Shown piece after piece: positions 8,250 to 15,946 of a stretch of DNA of 45,483 bases. Within the stretch, counting starts at the first letter, position 1. Every line of letters starts with the position of its first letter. The translations under genes and the position numbers were made by a program. A model generated the notes under the pieces. That model was not told the origin of the DNA and ran no database searches. It saw only the letters and a program-made list of their open reading frames with translations. Origin of the DNA: Bacteroidota bacterium (lineage in GTDB: Bacteria; Bacteroidota; Bacteroidia; AKYH767-A; OLB10); NCBI GenBank assembly GCA_018268195.1, contig JAFDWZ010000013.1, positions 1 to 45,483 of the forward strand. The letters run 5' to 3'.

Positions 8250-9374
8250 TTATTTGATTTTTACCCGTGCCCGCAACTGCGCAGATTCTTGTATGAAAGT
8301 ATGGTTTGCTGAAGCATCCAGTTTATCAAGTAATAAAAGCGATTTGTTATTCTGCCCGATTTCGGCATAGCACCATGCACCGTAATACAAGGCATTTACA
8401 TCATCAGGATGTTCCGATAAAATAAGCTGAAACTTTTGCAATGCATTTTCGAATTTTTTCAGCTTCATATCACTCAAAGCATTTTCAAGAAAAGTTTCGT
8501 AGTCCACATCGTCAATGCGGATGTTGTTCCATGAACGGCTTTTGTCTTTTGCTTTTTGAACATCATCGGTGCGTTCACGGTGTTGAACAGCAGAAGCATT
8601 TTGCCTGAGTGTATATTCATGGGCATAGTAGTAAGTTTTGTATCCGTTAATATTTTTCAGCAGAGATACACTTTCACTTACGGCAGCTCCGGCAGCAGCT
8701 TTTGACATTACATCAGGCTGGTCAGTCATTGCATCTTTGGCAGGCTCAAGAGCTTTGGTATCGGTTGCTGCATATACTTCTGCAATGTTTTCATTCAAGA
8801 CAATGGTGTCAGCGTGTTTTGATGCTCTGAGAGAATGATTCGTAATTCCTGAAACATGTTCACTTTTCTTTTTAGTTGCGAAGTTGGTTTCCTCCTGTGC
8901 AATAGGCTGTTGCTGTGAAGTTGTAATCTTCATTTCACTGTCGGTAGCAGACTCATTTGTATTTGCGTTTACATTTACATCAGCAGGTGGTGGCAGGGGT
9001 GCAGATAGCGGAGTAGCTTCAGGCAATTTGGAAGCAATTTTTTCTTCGTTGAAGTTATTGTAAACAGAAAATACCCATCCTGTTGCAATCAATAAAACTA
9101 CAGACGCAGCAGCATACCACCATCGGTTGATTTGTGGTTGTTCATGTCCGGAGGTATATTTAGCTGAAATTTCGCGCACGGTGTCATCAAGCGGATGAGT
9201 TGAGTGTAGCAATTCAATTCCCTCCAGTGCATCAGAGCACAATTCGCAATCGGTAAGATGTTTTTCTACCTCATGTTGCTCAGCAGCAGAGAGTGTACCT
9301 CGGCTGTAAGCAAGAAGTTTCTCTTTGCTGAGGCAGCTTGAATTTTGAAATATGTCTGTTTTATTGCTGTACAT
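8250..9374 (-). CDS. Membrane anti-sigma factor with zinc finger and C-terminal TPR
   Basis: Probable regulator of the sigma factor encoded just upstream. The 374 residues hold a cytoplasmic zinc-binding anti-sigma domain, H39-x3-C43-x2-C46 (HLTDCELC), one transmembrane segment at about 86-105, a long polar linker rich in N, T, S and P, and a C-terminal tetratricopeptide-like pair at about 295-365 (ENALQKFQLILSEHPDD, ALYYGAWCYAEIGQNN). The gene overlaps the end of the sigma gene by 14 bases, so translation is probably coupled. In this topology the TPR would lie in the periplasm, where it could sense a ligand or protein. What it senses is not visible. Confidence 0.85.
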   Translation of the reverse strand: MYSNKTDIFQNSSCLSKEKLLAYSRGTLSAAEQHEVEKHLTDCELCSDALEGIELLHSTHPLDDTVREISAKYTSGHEQPQINRWWYAAASVVLLIATGWVFSVYNNFNEEKIASKLPEATPLSAPLPPPADVNVNANTNESATDSEMKITTSQQQPIAQEETNFATKKKSEHVSGITNHSLRASKHADTIVLNENIAEVYAATDTKALEPAKDAMTDQPDVMSKAAAGAAVSESVSLLKNINGYKTYYYAHEYTLRQNASAVQHRERTDDVQKAKDKSRSWNNIRIDDVDYETFLENALSDMKLKKFENALQKFQLILSEHPDDVNALYYGAWCYAEIGQNNKSLLLLDKLDASANHTFIQESAQLRARVKIK

Positions 9375-9957
9375 GATTTTTCTTCTCCATATAAATTTTA
9401 AGGTTTCGTTTTCCGTTTTGTATATAGCTTTTCACCCGGTTGAAATCAAAACCTGTCAATTCTGATATTTCGTTGTAACATTTTTCTTTCAGATAAAACA
9501 ATTCAATGCAAATGCGTTGTTCTTCATTCAGTGTGCCAACGGCTTCTTCCAGCAGTTGCAATTCATATTCGCGCTCATGGGCTTTTTTCTGAAGGTTGTG
9601 CTCGGTATCATCTGCAAAATTTTTTTCGTCCTGCACATATTTGTCGGCACGGTTTTTTGCTGCCTGGCTGCTGCGCAACTGCATCAGGCAGAAGTTTTGC
9701 GCCACGCGATGTACCCAGTACGAAAACTTTTGTACTTCATGTTTCCGCAGGTCGGTATGCAGTTTTTCAAATATCTGCATCACGGCATCTTTGCTCTCGT
9801 CAGGGTCTTTCAGATATTTCATACATACACCAAATACCAGATGCCCGTAGCGATTAAACAATATGCCTACTGCCTGCTTATCGTTTTTCAGGCGATAAGC
9901 CGTTATCAGCTCTTCATCGGTTAAAGCGCTTTTATCCTTATTACGGATGAGCCACAT
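9361..9957 (-). CDS. RNA polymerase sigma factor, ECF-like sigma-70 family
   Basis: Alternative sigma factor of 198 residues. Region 2 lies at about 20-85 (ILFNRYGHLVFGVCMKYL, SKDAVMQIFEKL, FSYWVHRVAQNFCLMQLR). A charged linker follows at 90-130, then region 4 with its helix-turn-helix at about 140-190 (EEQRICIELFYLKEKCYNEI, then FDFNRVKSYIQNGKRNLK). The anti-sigma gene follows with a 14-base overlap, the classic ECF pairing. I found no TAnnTTTG box in the 90 bases before it, so it may rely on its own promoter type or be read from the 92-residue gene upstream. The target genes cannot be named. Confidence 0.92.
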   Translation of the reverse strand: MWLIRNKDKSALTDEELITAYRLKNDKQAVGILFNRYGHLVFGVCMKYLKDPDESKDAVMQIFEKLHTDLRKHEVQKFSYWVHRVAQNFCLMQLRSSQAAKNRADKYVQDEKNFADDTEHNLQKKAHEREYELQLLEEAVGTLNEEQRICIELFYLKEKCYNEISELTGFDFNRVKSYIQNGKRNLKIYMEKKNHVQQ

Positions 9958-10047
9958 ATATTCTATTTTACTTTCTGATTGATGTTAAGATGCAGGCAAC
10001 CGAACGATTCCATAAACCGCAACAAAAAAATGGGATTATGCCTGTAT

Positions 10048-10326
10048 TCAGAGCACCACTTCTTTTATGGCGCTGATGGGGATATCTTGTCCCGCTTTTA
10101 ACTCAACATGATTGGAAGTGACGGCCCAAACAGTGGTTTCTACAGCGCACGTACCTTCTGTGGTTTCAAATACGATACGTGCTTTTTGTTTGTAATCATT
10201 ACCCAGTGCCATTGCACCTTCGAGTAGTATTTTACGTCTGGCTCTGTCCACTTCATCGGTCAGCACTTCCTGTTGCACAAAGTGATATTGATTCAGATCT
10301 TCTTTTGGAATGATGGTGAGCTCCAT
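10048..10326 (-). CDS. Conserved-looking small protein of unknown function
   Basis: A 92-residue acidic, soluble protein with no signal peptide or membrane segment. Its second half has alternating hydrophobic strands (KARIVFETTEGTCAVETTVW, then VELKAGQDIPISAIKEVVL), suggesting a small beta barrel. I do not recognise a family. The unbroken frame, the sensible start (MELTIIPKEDL) and the place in a minus-strand row between the sigma factor and the Ycf48-like gene support a real gene. It may be cotranscribed with the sigma/anti-sigma pair, 90 bases downstream. Confidence 0.7.
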   Translation of the reverse strand: MELTIIPKEDLNQYHFVQQEVLTDEVDRARRKILLEGAMALGNDYKQKARIVFETTEGTCAVETTVWAVTSNHVELKAGQDIPISAIKEVVL

Positions 10327-10380
10327 ATATCAGTTGTTGAATTTATCCTTAAATGCGGCATCTAAAGATATATGTTTTTT

Positions 10381-11433
10381 TTATTCCTGCCAATTTATTT
10401 TTACACGAGCAATTCTTCCTTTGCTGCCTGCCATCCACAAATAGGGGCTTCCGGGAGCCTTGCTCAGGGTATAAAAAGAGAGCTTTCTGCCTGCATCGTC
10501 CGACCATTCAACGGGCTTCCCTTTGCTGTTTATTACATAGGTTCCCTGCATACCGGTAACGGCTATCCGATTGGCAGATATAATTTTAACAGATGATACA
10601 AAAGCATAGCCGGGCAGAGGCATAGGTGTCCAGTGGCGACCGCCATCGGTAGTTTTAAAAAGGGTAACGATGGAAGAATCGTTCTTCATGTAATTGCCAC
10701 CACCTATATATCCTGTTTGCGCATTGGCGAAGTCAATACTGAAAATACCTGTCAGCTCCTCACCGCTAATGATAGGTGCCGGCAGTGCGGTAAAAGAAAT
10801 ACCATTATCATCCGACACAAATAAACGGGAGTGATGCCCTCCTGTGGCAAGCCGTATGTGGCTACCCTGCCACCACAGGTTAGAGTTGCTTGCTGCAAAA
10901 CAGGCTTCGCCTTCGTAAGCGGGAGGGAGTGCTGTGCAAGGGCTTTGCTGCCATGTTTTTCCGCCATCAGGCGTGGTAATTATTCTGAAACATGCGTCAG
11001 CAGGATCCGAAACGGCAATGCCTTGCAGAGTATCTTTAAAAAACAGTGCATCAAAAAATATTTTCGAACGGCCATCGGTATAAACCAACTGCCACGTTTT
11101 TCCATAATCTTCCGTTCTGAACAGATAAGCGGGCGAATCAATACTCAGCAGCATAACGGTTGAATCGTTGAGTGCTGCCAAAGAGCGGAATTCAGGTGCT
11201 TTTCCGTCAACAGTAAGCGAATCGGTATGCCATGTTTTTCCACCATCGCGCGTAAAGCCATACACTCCGTTGTTGGCAGCAAACCAAACGGTGTGCTCAC
11301 TGCATGCCTGCAATGCGCGGATGCTCAGGTGTGGTGGTTGCTGAAAGTAATCTGTTTCCACAGGTCTGATGTTTTGAGAGTGGATGCTTCCACACATACC
11401 TAGTAGCACAGTAAACAAAAAGGCAATACGCAT
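10381..11433 (-). CDS. Exported Ycf48-like beta-propeller (BNR repeat) protein
   Basis: Predicted secreted or periplasmic seven-bladed propeller of 350 residues. The start is set at 11433, giving the signal peptide MRIAFLFTVLLGMCGSIHSQ; an upstream in-frame start at 11502 would spoil it. Repeated Ycf48/sialidase-like blade motifs are clear: TRDGGKTWHTDSL, TEDYGKTWQLVY, TPDGGKTWQQSP, SDDNGISFTALP and TTDGGRHWTPMPLPG. Residues of a catalytic sialidase are not evident, so this is more likely a structural or binding propeller. The Ycf48 name reflects the fold; no photosystem role is expected here. An exact TAnnTTTG box lies 20 bases before the chosen start, supporting it over the upstream codon. 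Confidence 0.82.
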   Translation of the reverse strand: MRIAFLFTVLLGMCGSIHSQNIRPVETDYFQQPPHLSIRALQACSEHTVWFAANNGVYGFTRDGGKTWHTDSLTVDGKAPEFRSLAALNDSTVMLLSIDSPAYLFRTEDYGKTWQLVYTDGRSKIFFDALFFKDTLQGIAVSDPADACFRIITTPDGGKTWQQSPCTALPPAYEGEACFAASNSNLWWQGSHIRLATGGHHSRLFVSDDNGISFTALPAPIISGEELTGIFSIDFANAQTGYIGGGNYMKNDSSIVTLFKTTDGGRHWTPMPLPGYAFVSSVKIISANRIAVTGMQGTYVINSKGKPVEWSDDAGRKLSFYTLSKAPGSPYLWMAGSKGRIARVKINWQE

Positions 11434-11453
11434 AGTTGATTTTGTAGAGCAAC

Positions 11454-11461
11454 CAAATATA
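11454..11461 (-). promoter_or_regulatory. Candidate -7 box for the Ycf48-like gene
   Basis: TATATTTG on the minus strand, an exact TAnnTTTG match 20 bases before the start at 11433. It lies inside the longer reading frame that begins at 11502, which argues for the shorter start. Confidence 0.45.
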
Positions 11462-11609
11462 ACTAAAACTCTGTGATGACTACCATGCAATCGGTTGCCC
11501 AAAAATTTAGACCTGAGGAATAAAGTGTTAGCAACAAAATGGCCGTGTGCCGAAAAAGGTTTGCAACGGCAGGTTATATTGTAGCCATCATAATGATTGT
11601 GATGTAAAC

Positions 11610-12860
11610 ATGACTCAGCTATCAGACAGGCAGATTGTCCACATGGATTTGGATTGTTTTTTTGTTTCCGTATCGCGGTTGCTGCATCCCGAGCTTAACA
11701 ACAAGCCCGTGATTGTGGGCGGAGGTGAGCGGGGCGTGGTGGCAGCATGCAGCTACGAAACGCGCAGGTATGGCGTACATTCGGCTATGCCCATCAGACA
11801 GGCTAAGCGCCTTTGCCCGGAGGCAGTGGTCATACGTGGCGACTACGATGCCTACAGCAGCCACTCCGATATGGTGAATGAAATCATCAGCTCAAAAGTG
11901 CCGCTGTATGAACGCAGCAGCATTGATGAGTTTTATATTGACTTTACCGGCATGGATCGTTTTTTCGGGTCGTACAAATTTGCAAGTGAACTTCGCCAAT
12001 GCGTAATACGTGAAACGGGATTGCCTATTTCTTTCGGGATGAGCACCAACAAAACGGTGAGCAAGGTAGCTACCGATGAGGCCAAACCCAACAACCAGAT
12101 GAAGGTGAACACGGGAGAAGAAAAAATATTTCTGGCTCCGCTGTCGGTGCGCAAAATTCCTATGGTGGGCGAAAAAACCTATACACTGCTTCGCAGCATG
12201 GGCGTTGAGAAAGTAAAAACCGTGCAGGAGATGCCCGTGGAACTGATGGAAAATGTGTTGGGCGATAACGGCATCAGCATCTGGAAAAAAGCCAACGGCA
12301 TTGACCCTTCGCCCGTAGAGCCTTATCACGAGCAGAAAAGTATGAGCACGGAAGAAACTTTTGAGCAGGACACCATTGACGTGCAACGCCTGAAACATAT
12401 CCTCATTGCCATGACAGAAAAACTTTGCTTCCGCCTGCGTAGCGAGCGCAAACTTACGGCATGCGTAGCAGTGAAATTGCGCTACAGCAACTTCGATACA
12501 CACACCATGCAATGCCGCATACCTTACACCAGTTGCGACCATACGCTCATAAAACATGTGAAAGACTTGTTCGATAAACTGTTTAACCGCAGACTGCTCA
12601 TACGCTTGGTGGGTGTAAAATTCAGCCATCTGATTGGCGGAGGTCATCAGATAAACCTGTTTGAAGACAGCGAAGAAATCATCAACCTATATCAGGCAAT
12701 GGACAGAATGCGCCTACGCTTTGGCGAAGACAAAATACATCGCGCTGCAGCGTTGAGTTTTTCTTTTCGCGGATTTAATCCTTTCAACGGAATGAGTAAA
12801 TCGCCAGTGCAGAAAAACTACCGGGATAGCAGAACAACAGAACCTCCGGAAGGAAAATAA
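11610..12860 (+). CDS. dinB: Y-family DNA polymerase (DNA polymerase IV type)
   Basis: Low-fidelity translesion DNA polymerase of 416 residues. The start at 11610 (MTQLSDRQIVHMDLDCFF) is preferred to a GTG at 11547, whose extra 21 residues are atypical. All three catalytic acids are present: D13 in HMDLDCF, and D106 and E107 in SSIDEFYID. The helix-hairpin-helix region (VRKIPMVGEKTYTLLRSMG) and the little-finger domain follow. A beta-clamp-binding peptide QINLF is at 347-351. The next gene, a short DnaE, begins 25 bases downstream in the same direction, so both are probably one transcript. That resembles ImuB-ImuC cassettes, but here the Y-family member has kept its active site. A small inverted repeat CATCA/TGATG (11586-11604) just before the start could be an operator; no known LexA site is recognised. 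Confidence 0.93.
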   Translation: MTQLSDRQIVHMDLDCFFVSVSRLLHPELNNKPVIVGGGERGVVAACSYETRRYGVHSAMPIRQAKRLCPEAVVIRGDYDAYSSHSDMVNEIISSKVPLYERSSIDEFYIDFTGMDRFFGSYKFASELRQCVIRETGLPISFGMSTNKTVSKVATDEAKPNNQMKVNTGEEKIFLAPLSVRKIPMVGEKTYTLLRSMGVEKVKTVQEMPVELMENVLGDNGISIWKKANGIDPSPVEPYHEQKSMSTEETFEQDTIDVQRLKHILIAMTEKLCFRLRSERKLTACVAVKLRYSNFDTHTMQCRIPYTSCDHTLIKHVKDLFDKLFNRRLLIRLVGVKFSHLIGGGHQINLFEDSEEIINLYQAMDRMRLRFGEDKIHRAAALSFSFRGFNPFNGMSKSPVQKNYRDSRTTEPPEGK

Positions 12861-12885
12861 TTACACCAAAATTCATCTGTTTAAA

Positions 12886-15852
12886 ATGCATCTCTGTTGT
12901 CACACCTTCTTTTCTTTTAATTACGGAATAATGAGTCCGGAGGAGTTGCTGCAGGAGGCGCAGCAGAAAGGTGTTTCTTCGCTGGCTATTACCGATATCA
13001 ACAACACTTCCGGTGTTCTTGATTTTTTTCGCCTTGCTCCCAAATATGGAATAAAACCCGTAGCAGGAATTGAGTTTAAAAACAGTACTGAAAAAAAATT
13101 TACAGCCATTGCAAAAAATGCAGAAGGATTTTATGAGCTTAATATTTTTCTTTCGCAGCATCTGCACAGCGAAGAGCCTTTTCCTGCACAGGCGCCACCG
13201 TTTGAAAATGCTTTTGTGATTTACCCTTTCGGTGAAAATATTTTCCGCCTGAAAGAAAATGAGTTTGTGGGAATAAAACCTGCCGAGCTTTTTAAGCTGA
13301 ATTTTTCAAGGTGGAAACATAATCCTCAGAAACTTGTTGCACTTGCTCCTGTTACCTTTCGCAACCGTATTGACTTCAACACGCATCGTTTGCTCAGAGC
13401 TATTGATAAAAATATTCTACTGAGCAAACTCGACCCCGCAGAGCAGGCCTGCCCCGATGAAGTGATGTTTACTCCTCAGGAACTGAAACGCATGTACAGC
13501 GATTATCCTTTGCTGCCTGACAATGCACAAAAACTTCTGGAGCCCTGCATGATAGATTTTGAATTCGGTAAAAACAAAAACAAAAAAACATTCACCTCCG
13601 GTGCGCGGCTCGACTATCATAAGCTTATGCAACTAAGCTACGAAGGTCTTGCGCAACGCTACGACAATCCTGACGAACACATCATTGATCGTTTTGAAAA
13701 AGAAATTCAGATGATTTGTGAGCTGGGATACTCCGCATACTTTCTCATAAGCTGGGATATTGTACGTTATGCGCGCAGCAAAAATTATTTCTATACCGGT
13801 CGTGGCAGCGGAGCCAACAGCATGGTGGCTTACCTGCTGCGCATTACCGATGTAGATCCCATTGACCTCGATTTGTATTTCGAGCGTTTTATCAATGCAC
13901 AGCGTACCAGCCCTCCTGATTTTGATATGGACTTTTCGTCTGATGAGCGCGATGATGTGATTGCCTATATTTTTCGGAAGCATACACCGGCACACACGGC
14001 TTTGCTGGCAGCCTACAACACTTTTCAGTGGGATGCAGCAGTGCGTGAGTTGGGAAAAGTTTTCGGATTGCCAAAAGCTGAAATTGATTCTTTCTCCGAC
14101 AAAGGCAATGTTCACAACGACCATATCAGCAAACTGATTCTCCGCTACGGACAGCGGATCATTAACCTGCCTCACCACCTGAGCATACATGCAGGAGGAG
14201 TGTTGATTTCAGAAAAACCGGTTCACCATTACAGCGCTACCACATTGCCGCCAAAAAATTTTCCGCTGGTACAATTCAGTATGCTCGAAGCCGAAGATGT
14301 AGGGCTTTACAAGTTTGATATTCTTGCGCAGCGCGGATTGGGAAAAATAAGAGATGCCGTAAATCTTATCAGCAAAAACCGCAACGTAGAAGTGGATATA
14401 CATGATATCAGAAAGTTTAAGGAAGATGAGGCAGTGAAAGAAAATCTGCGCACGGCCAACCTCATTGGTTGTTTTTATGTGGAAAGCCCGGCCATGCGCA
14501 TGCTGCTGAAAAAACTCAAAGCATCAACCTATCTTGATTTGGTTGCTGCCAGCTCCATCATTCGTCCGGGAGTAGCACAAAGCGGAATGATGCGCGAATA
14601 CATTCTGCGCTTTCATGACGAAAGCCGCAGGCAGTACATTCACCCGATGATGCAGGAACTGATGAGCGAAACGTTTGGCGTAATGGTGTATCAGGAAGAT
14701 GTGATTAAGGTGGCACATTACTTTGCAGGGCTGTCGCTTACGGAAGCCGATATGCTGCGCAGAGGTATGAGTGGCAAATATCGCGGACGCGAAGAATTTA
14801 AAAAAGTAGAAAAGAATTTTTTTGACAACTGCAGAGCAAAAGGTCGTGATGAGGCTGTAACGGCAGAAGTATGGAGGCAGATTGAATCGTTTGCCGGCTA
14901 TGCATTTTCAAAAGGACATTCGGCATCTTACGCTGTGGAAAGTTATCAGTGCATGTATCTGAAAACACACTACCCGCTGGAGTTTATGACAGCTGTCATA
15001 AATAACGGTGGAGGCTTTTACGCAACGGAGTATTATGCTCACGAAGCCCGCCTGTGTGGAGGCAACATTCATGCACCCGATATCAACCGAAGTTTGTATG
15101 AAACCACTATTTACGGAAATGATATTTATCTCGGATTCGGTTTCATACATGAGTTGGAGCATAAAACAGCAACTTCTGTACTCGATGAGCGACAGCAAGG
15201 CGGATATTTTCTTTCGCTCGAAGATTTTATGAAACGAGTGGAAATTTCGGTGGAGCAGCTTAGGTTGCTTATCCGCATCAATGCATTCCGGTTTACGGGC
15301 CGCACCAAGCAGCAACTGCTATGGGACATACATGCCATTGTAGGGAGCGAAAAAAAGACCAACACCACACAGGAGCTATTTGAAGCGCAACGCAAAACAT
15401 TTTTGTTGCCCAAGTTACAGCACAGCAAAACCGATGATGCATGGGATGAGATGGAATTGCTCGGCTTTCCTTTGTGTTCACCATTTGATTTGGTAGCGCA
15501 TGCACCACTTCAGCAACGGAGTGGCGAAATCCTTGTTGCAACGGCTGTGGAATTGGCGAAGTATGCAAAGAAAATTGTTTCCGTGACAGGTTATTTTGTA
15601 ACACGCAAACATACACGCACAAAAAAGGGTGAGGTGATGGCTTTCGGTACTTTTCTGGATAAAAACGGACAGTGGATTGATACGGTACATTTTCCTGATA
15701 TCATAAAACAATTTCCTTTTCGGGGTAGGGGCTGTTATTTCATTACCGGCAAGGTAACAGAGGAGTTTGGGTTTTACACTATTGATGTTATGCGCATGGA
15801 GCGTTTGGAATACAGGCAGCGATATGAAGAAACAACATGTGATGTTGTGTGA
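12886..15852 (+). CDS. dnaE2: Short DNA polymerase III alpha subunit, DnaE2/ImuC-like
   Basis: C-family DNA polymerase of 988 residues, about 170 shorter than a replicative DnaE. Catalytic aspartates D347 and D349 (PPDFDMDF) and D478 (LYKFDILAQRGL) are intact. GRGSGANSMVAYLL (306-319), LSIHAGGVLIS (432-442), the helix-hairpin-helix region and a C-terminal OB-fold (VTGYFVTRKHTRTKKGEVMA) are present. The N-terminal PHP domain is decayed: the first motif reads HLCCHTFFSFNYG and the second AITDINN, lacking several metal-binding histidines, so PHP phosphoesterase activity is unlikely. Placement after dinB with 25 bases between suggests a damage-induced translesion pair rather than the replicase; a second, full-length dnaE should exist elsewhere. 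No ImuA/SulA-like gene lies beside it. The gene symbol is by analogy. Confidence 0.88.
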   Translation: MHLCCHTFFSFNYGIMSPEELLQEAQQKGVSSLAITDINNTSGVLDFFRLAPKYGIKPVAGIEFKNSTEKKFTAIAKNAEGFYELNIFLSQHLHSEEPFPAQAPPFENAFVIYPFGENIFRLKENEFVGIKPAELFKLNFSRWKHNPQKLVALAPVTFRNRIDFNTHRLLRAIDKNILLSKLDPAEQACPDEVMFTPQELKRMYSDYPLLPDNAQKLLEPCMIDFEFGKNKNKKTFTSGARLDYHKLMQLSYEGLAQRYDNPDEHIIDRFEKEIQMICELGYSAYFLISWDIVRYARSKNYFYTGRGSGANSMVAYLLRITDVDPIDLDLYFERFINAQRTSPPDFDMDFSSDERDDVIAYIFRKHTPAHTALLAAYNTFQWDAAVRELGKVFGLPKAEIDSFSDKGNVHNDHISKLILRYGQRIINLPHHLSIHAGGVLISEKPVHHYSATTLPPKNFPLVQFSMLEAEDVGLYKFDILAQRGLGKIRDAVNLISKNRNVEVDIHDIRKFKEDEAVKENLRTANLIGCFYVESPAMRMLLKKLKASTYLDLVAASSIIRPGVAQSGMMREYILRFHDESRRQYIHPMMQELMSETFGVMVYQEDVIKVAHYFAGLSLTEADMLRRGMSGKYRGREEFKKVEKNFFDNCRAKGRDEAVTAEVWRQIESFAGYAFSKGHSASYAVESYQCMYLKTHYPLEFMTAVINNGGGFYATEYYAHEARLCGGNIHAPDINRSLYETTIYGNDIYLGFGFIHELEHKTATSVLDERQQGGYFLSLEDFMKRVEISVEQLRLLIRINAFRFTGRTKQQLLWDIHAIVGSEKKTNTTQELFEAQRKTFLLPKLQHSKTDDAWDEMELLGFPLCSPFDLVAHAPLQQRSGEILVATAVELAKYAKKIVSVTGYFVTRKHTRTKKGEVMAFGTFLDKNGQWIDTVHFPDIIKQFPFRGRGCYFITGKVTEEFGFYTIDVMRMERLEYRQRYEETTCDVV

Positions 15853-15881
15853 GGAAAGTAGTATCACGGATCTGACCGTTC

Positions 15882-15928
15882 ATAAACCAACAAAGGCAGA
15901 AAAAAAATTTCTGCCTTTGTTGGTTTAT
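15882..15928. terminator. 21-bp perfect inverted repeat between convergent genes
   Basis: Arms at 15882-15902 and 15908-15928 are perfectly complementary (core AACAAAGGCAG / CTGCCTTTGTT) around a loop of five A. The hairpin lies between the ends of dnaE (plus) and the 532-residue gene (minus), so it most likely serves as a two-way terminator. It lacks a proper T-run after the stem, and the stem is unusually long. Confidence 0.7.
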
Positions 15929-15946
15929 CTGAAGGAAATCAATCAA

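Noticed and set aside
11892..12647. 251-codon minus-strand frame opposite dinB
   Set aside because: It is the antisense shadow of the well-supported Y-family polymerase, rich in F, H and Q as such shadows are, with no family signature.
13633..14190. 185-codon minus-strand frame opposite dnaE
   Set aside because: Antisense shadow of the conserved polymerase core; no motif and no promoter.
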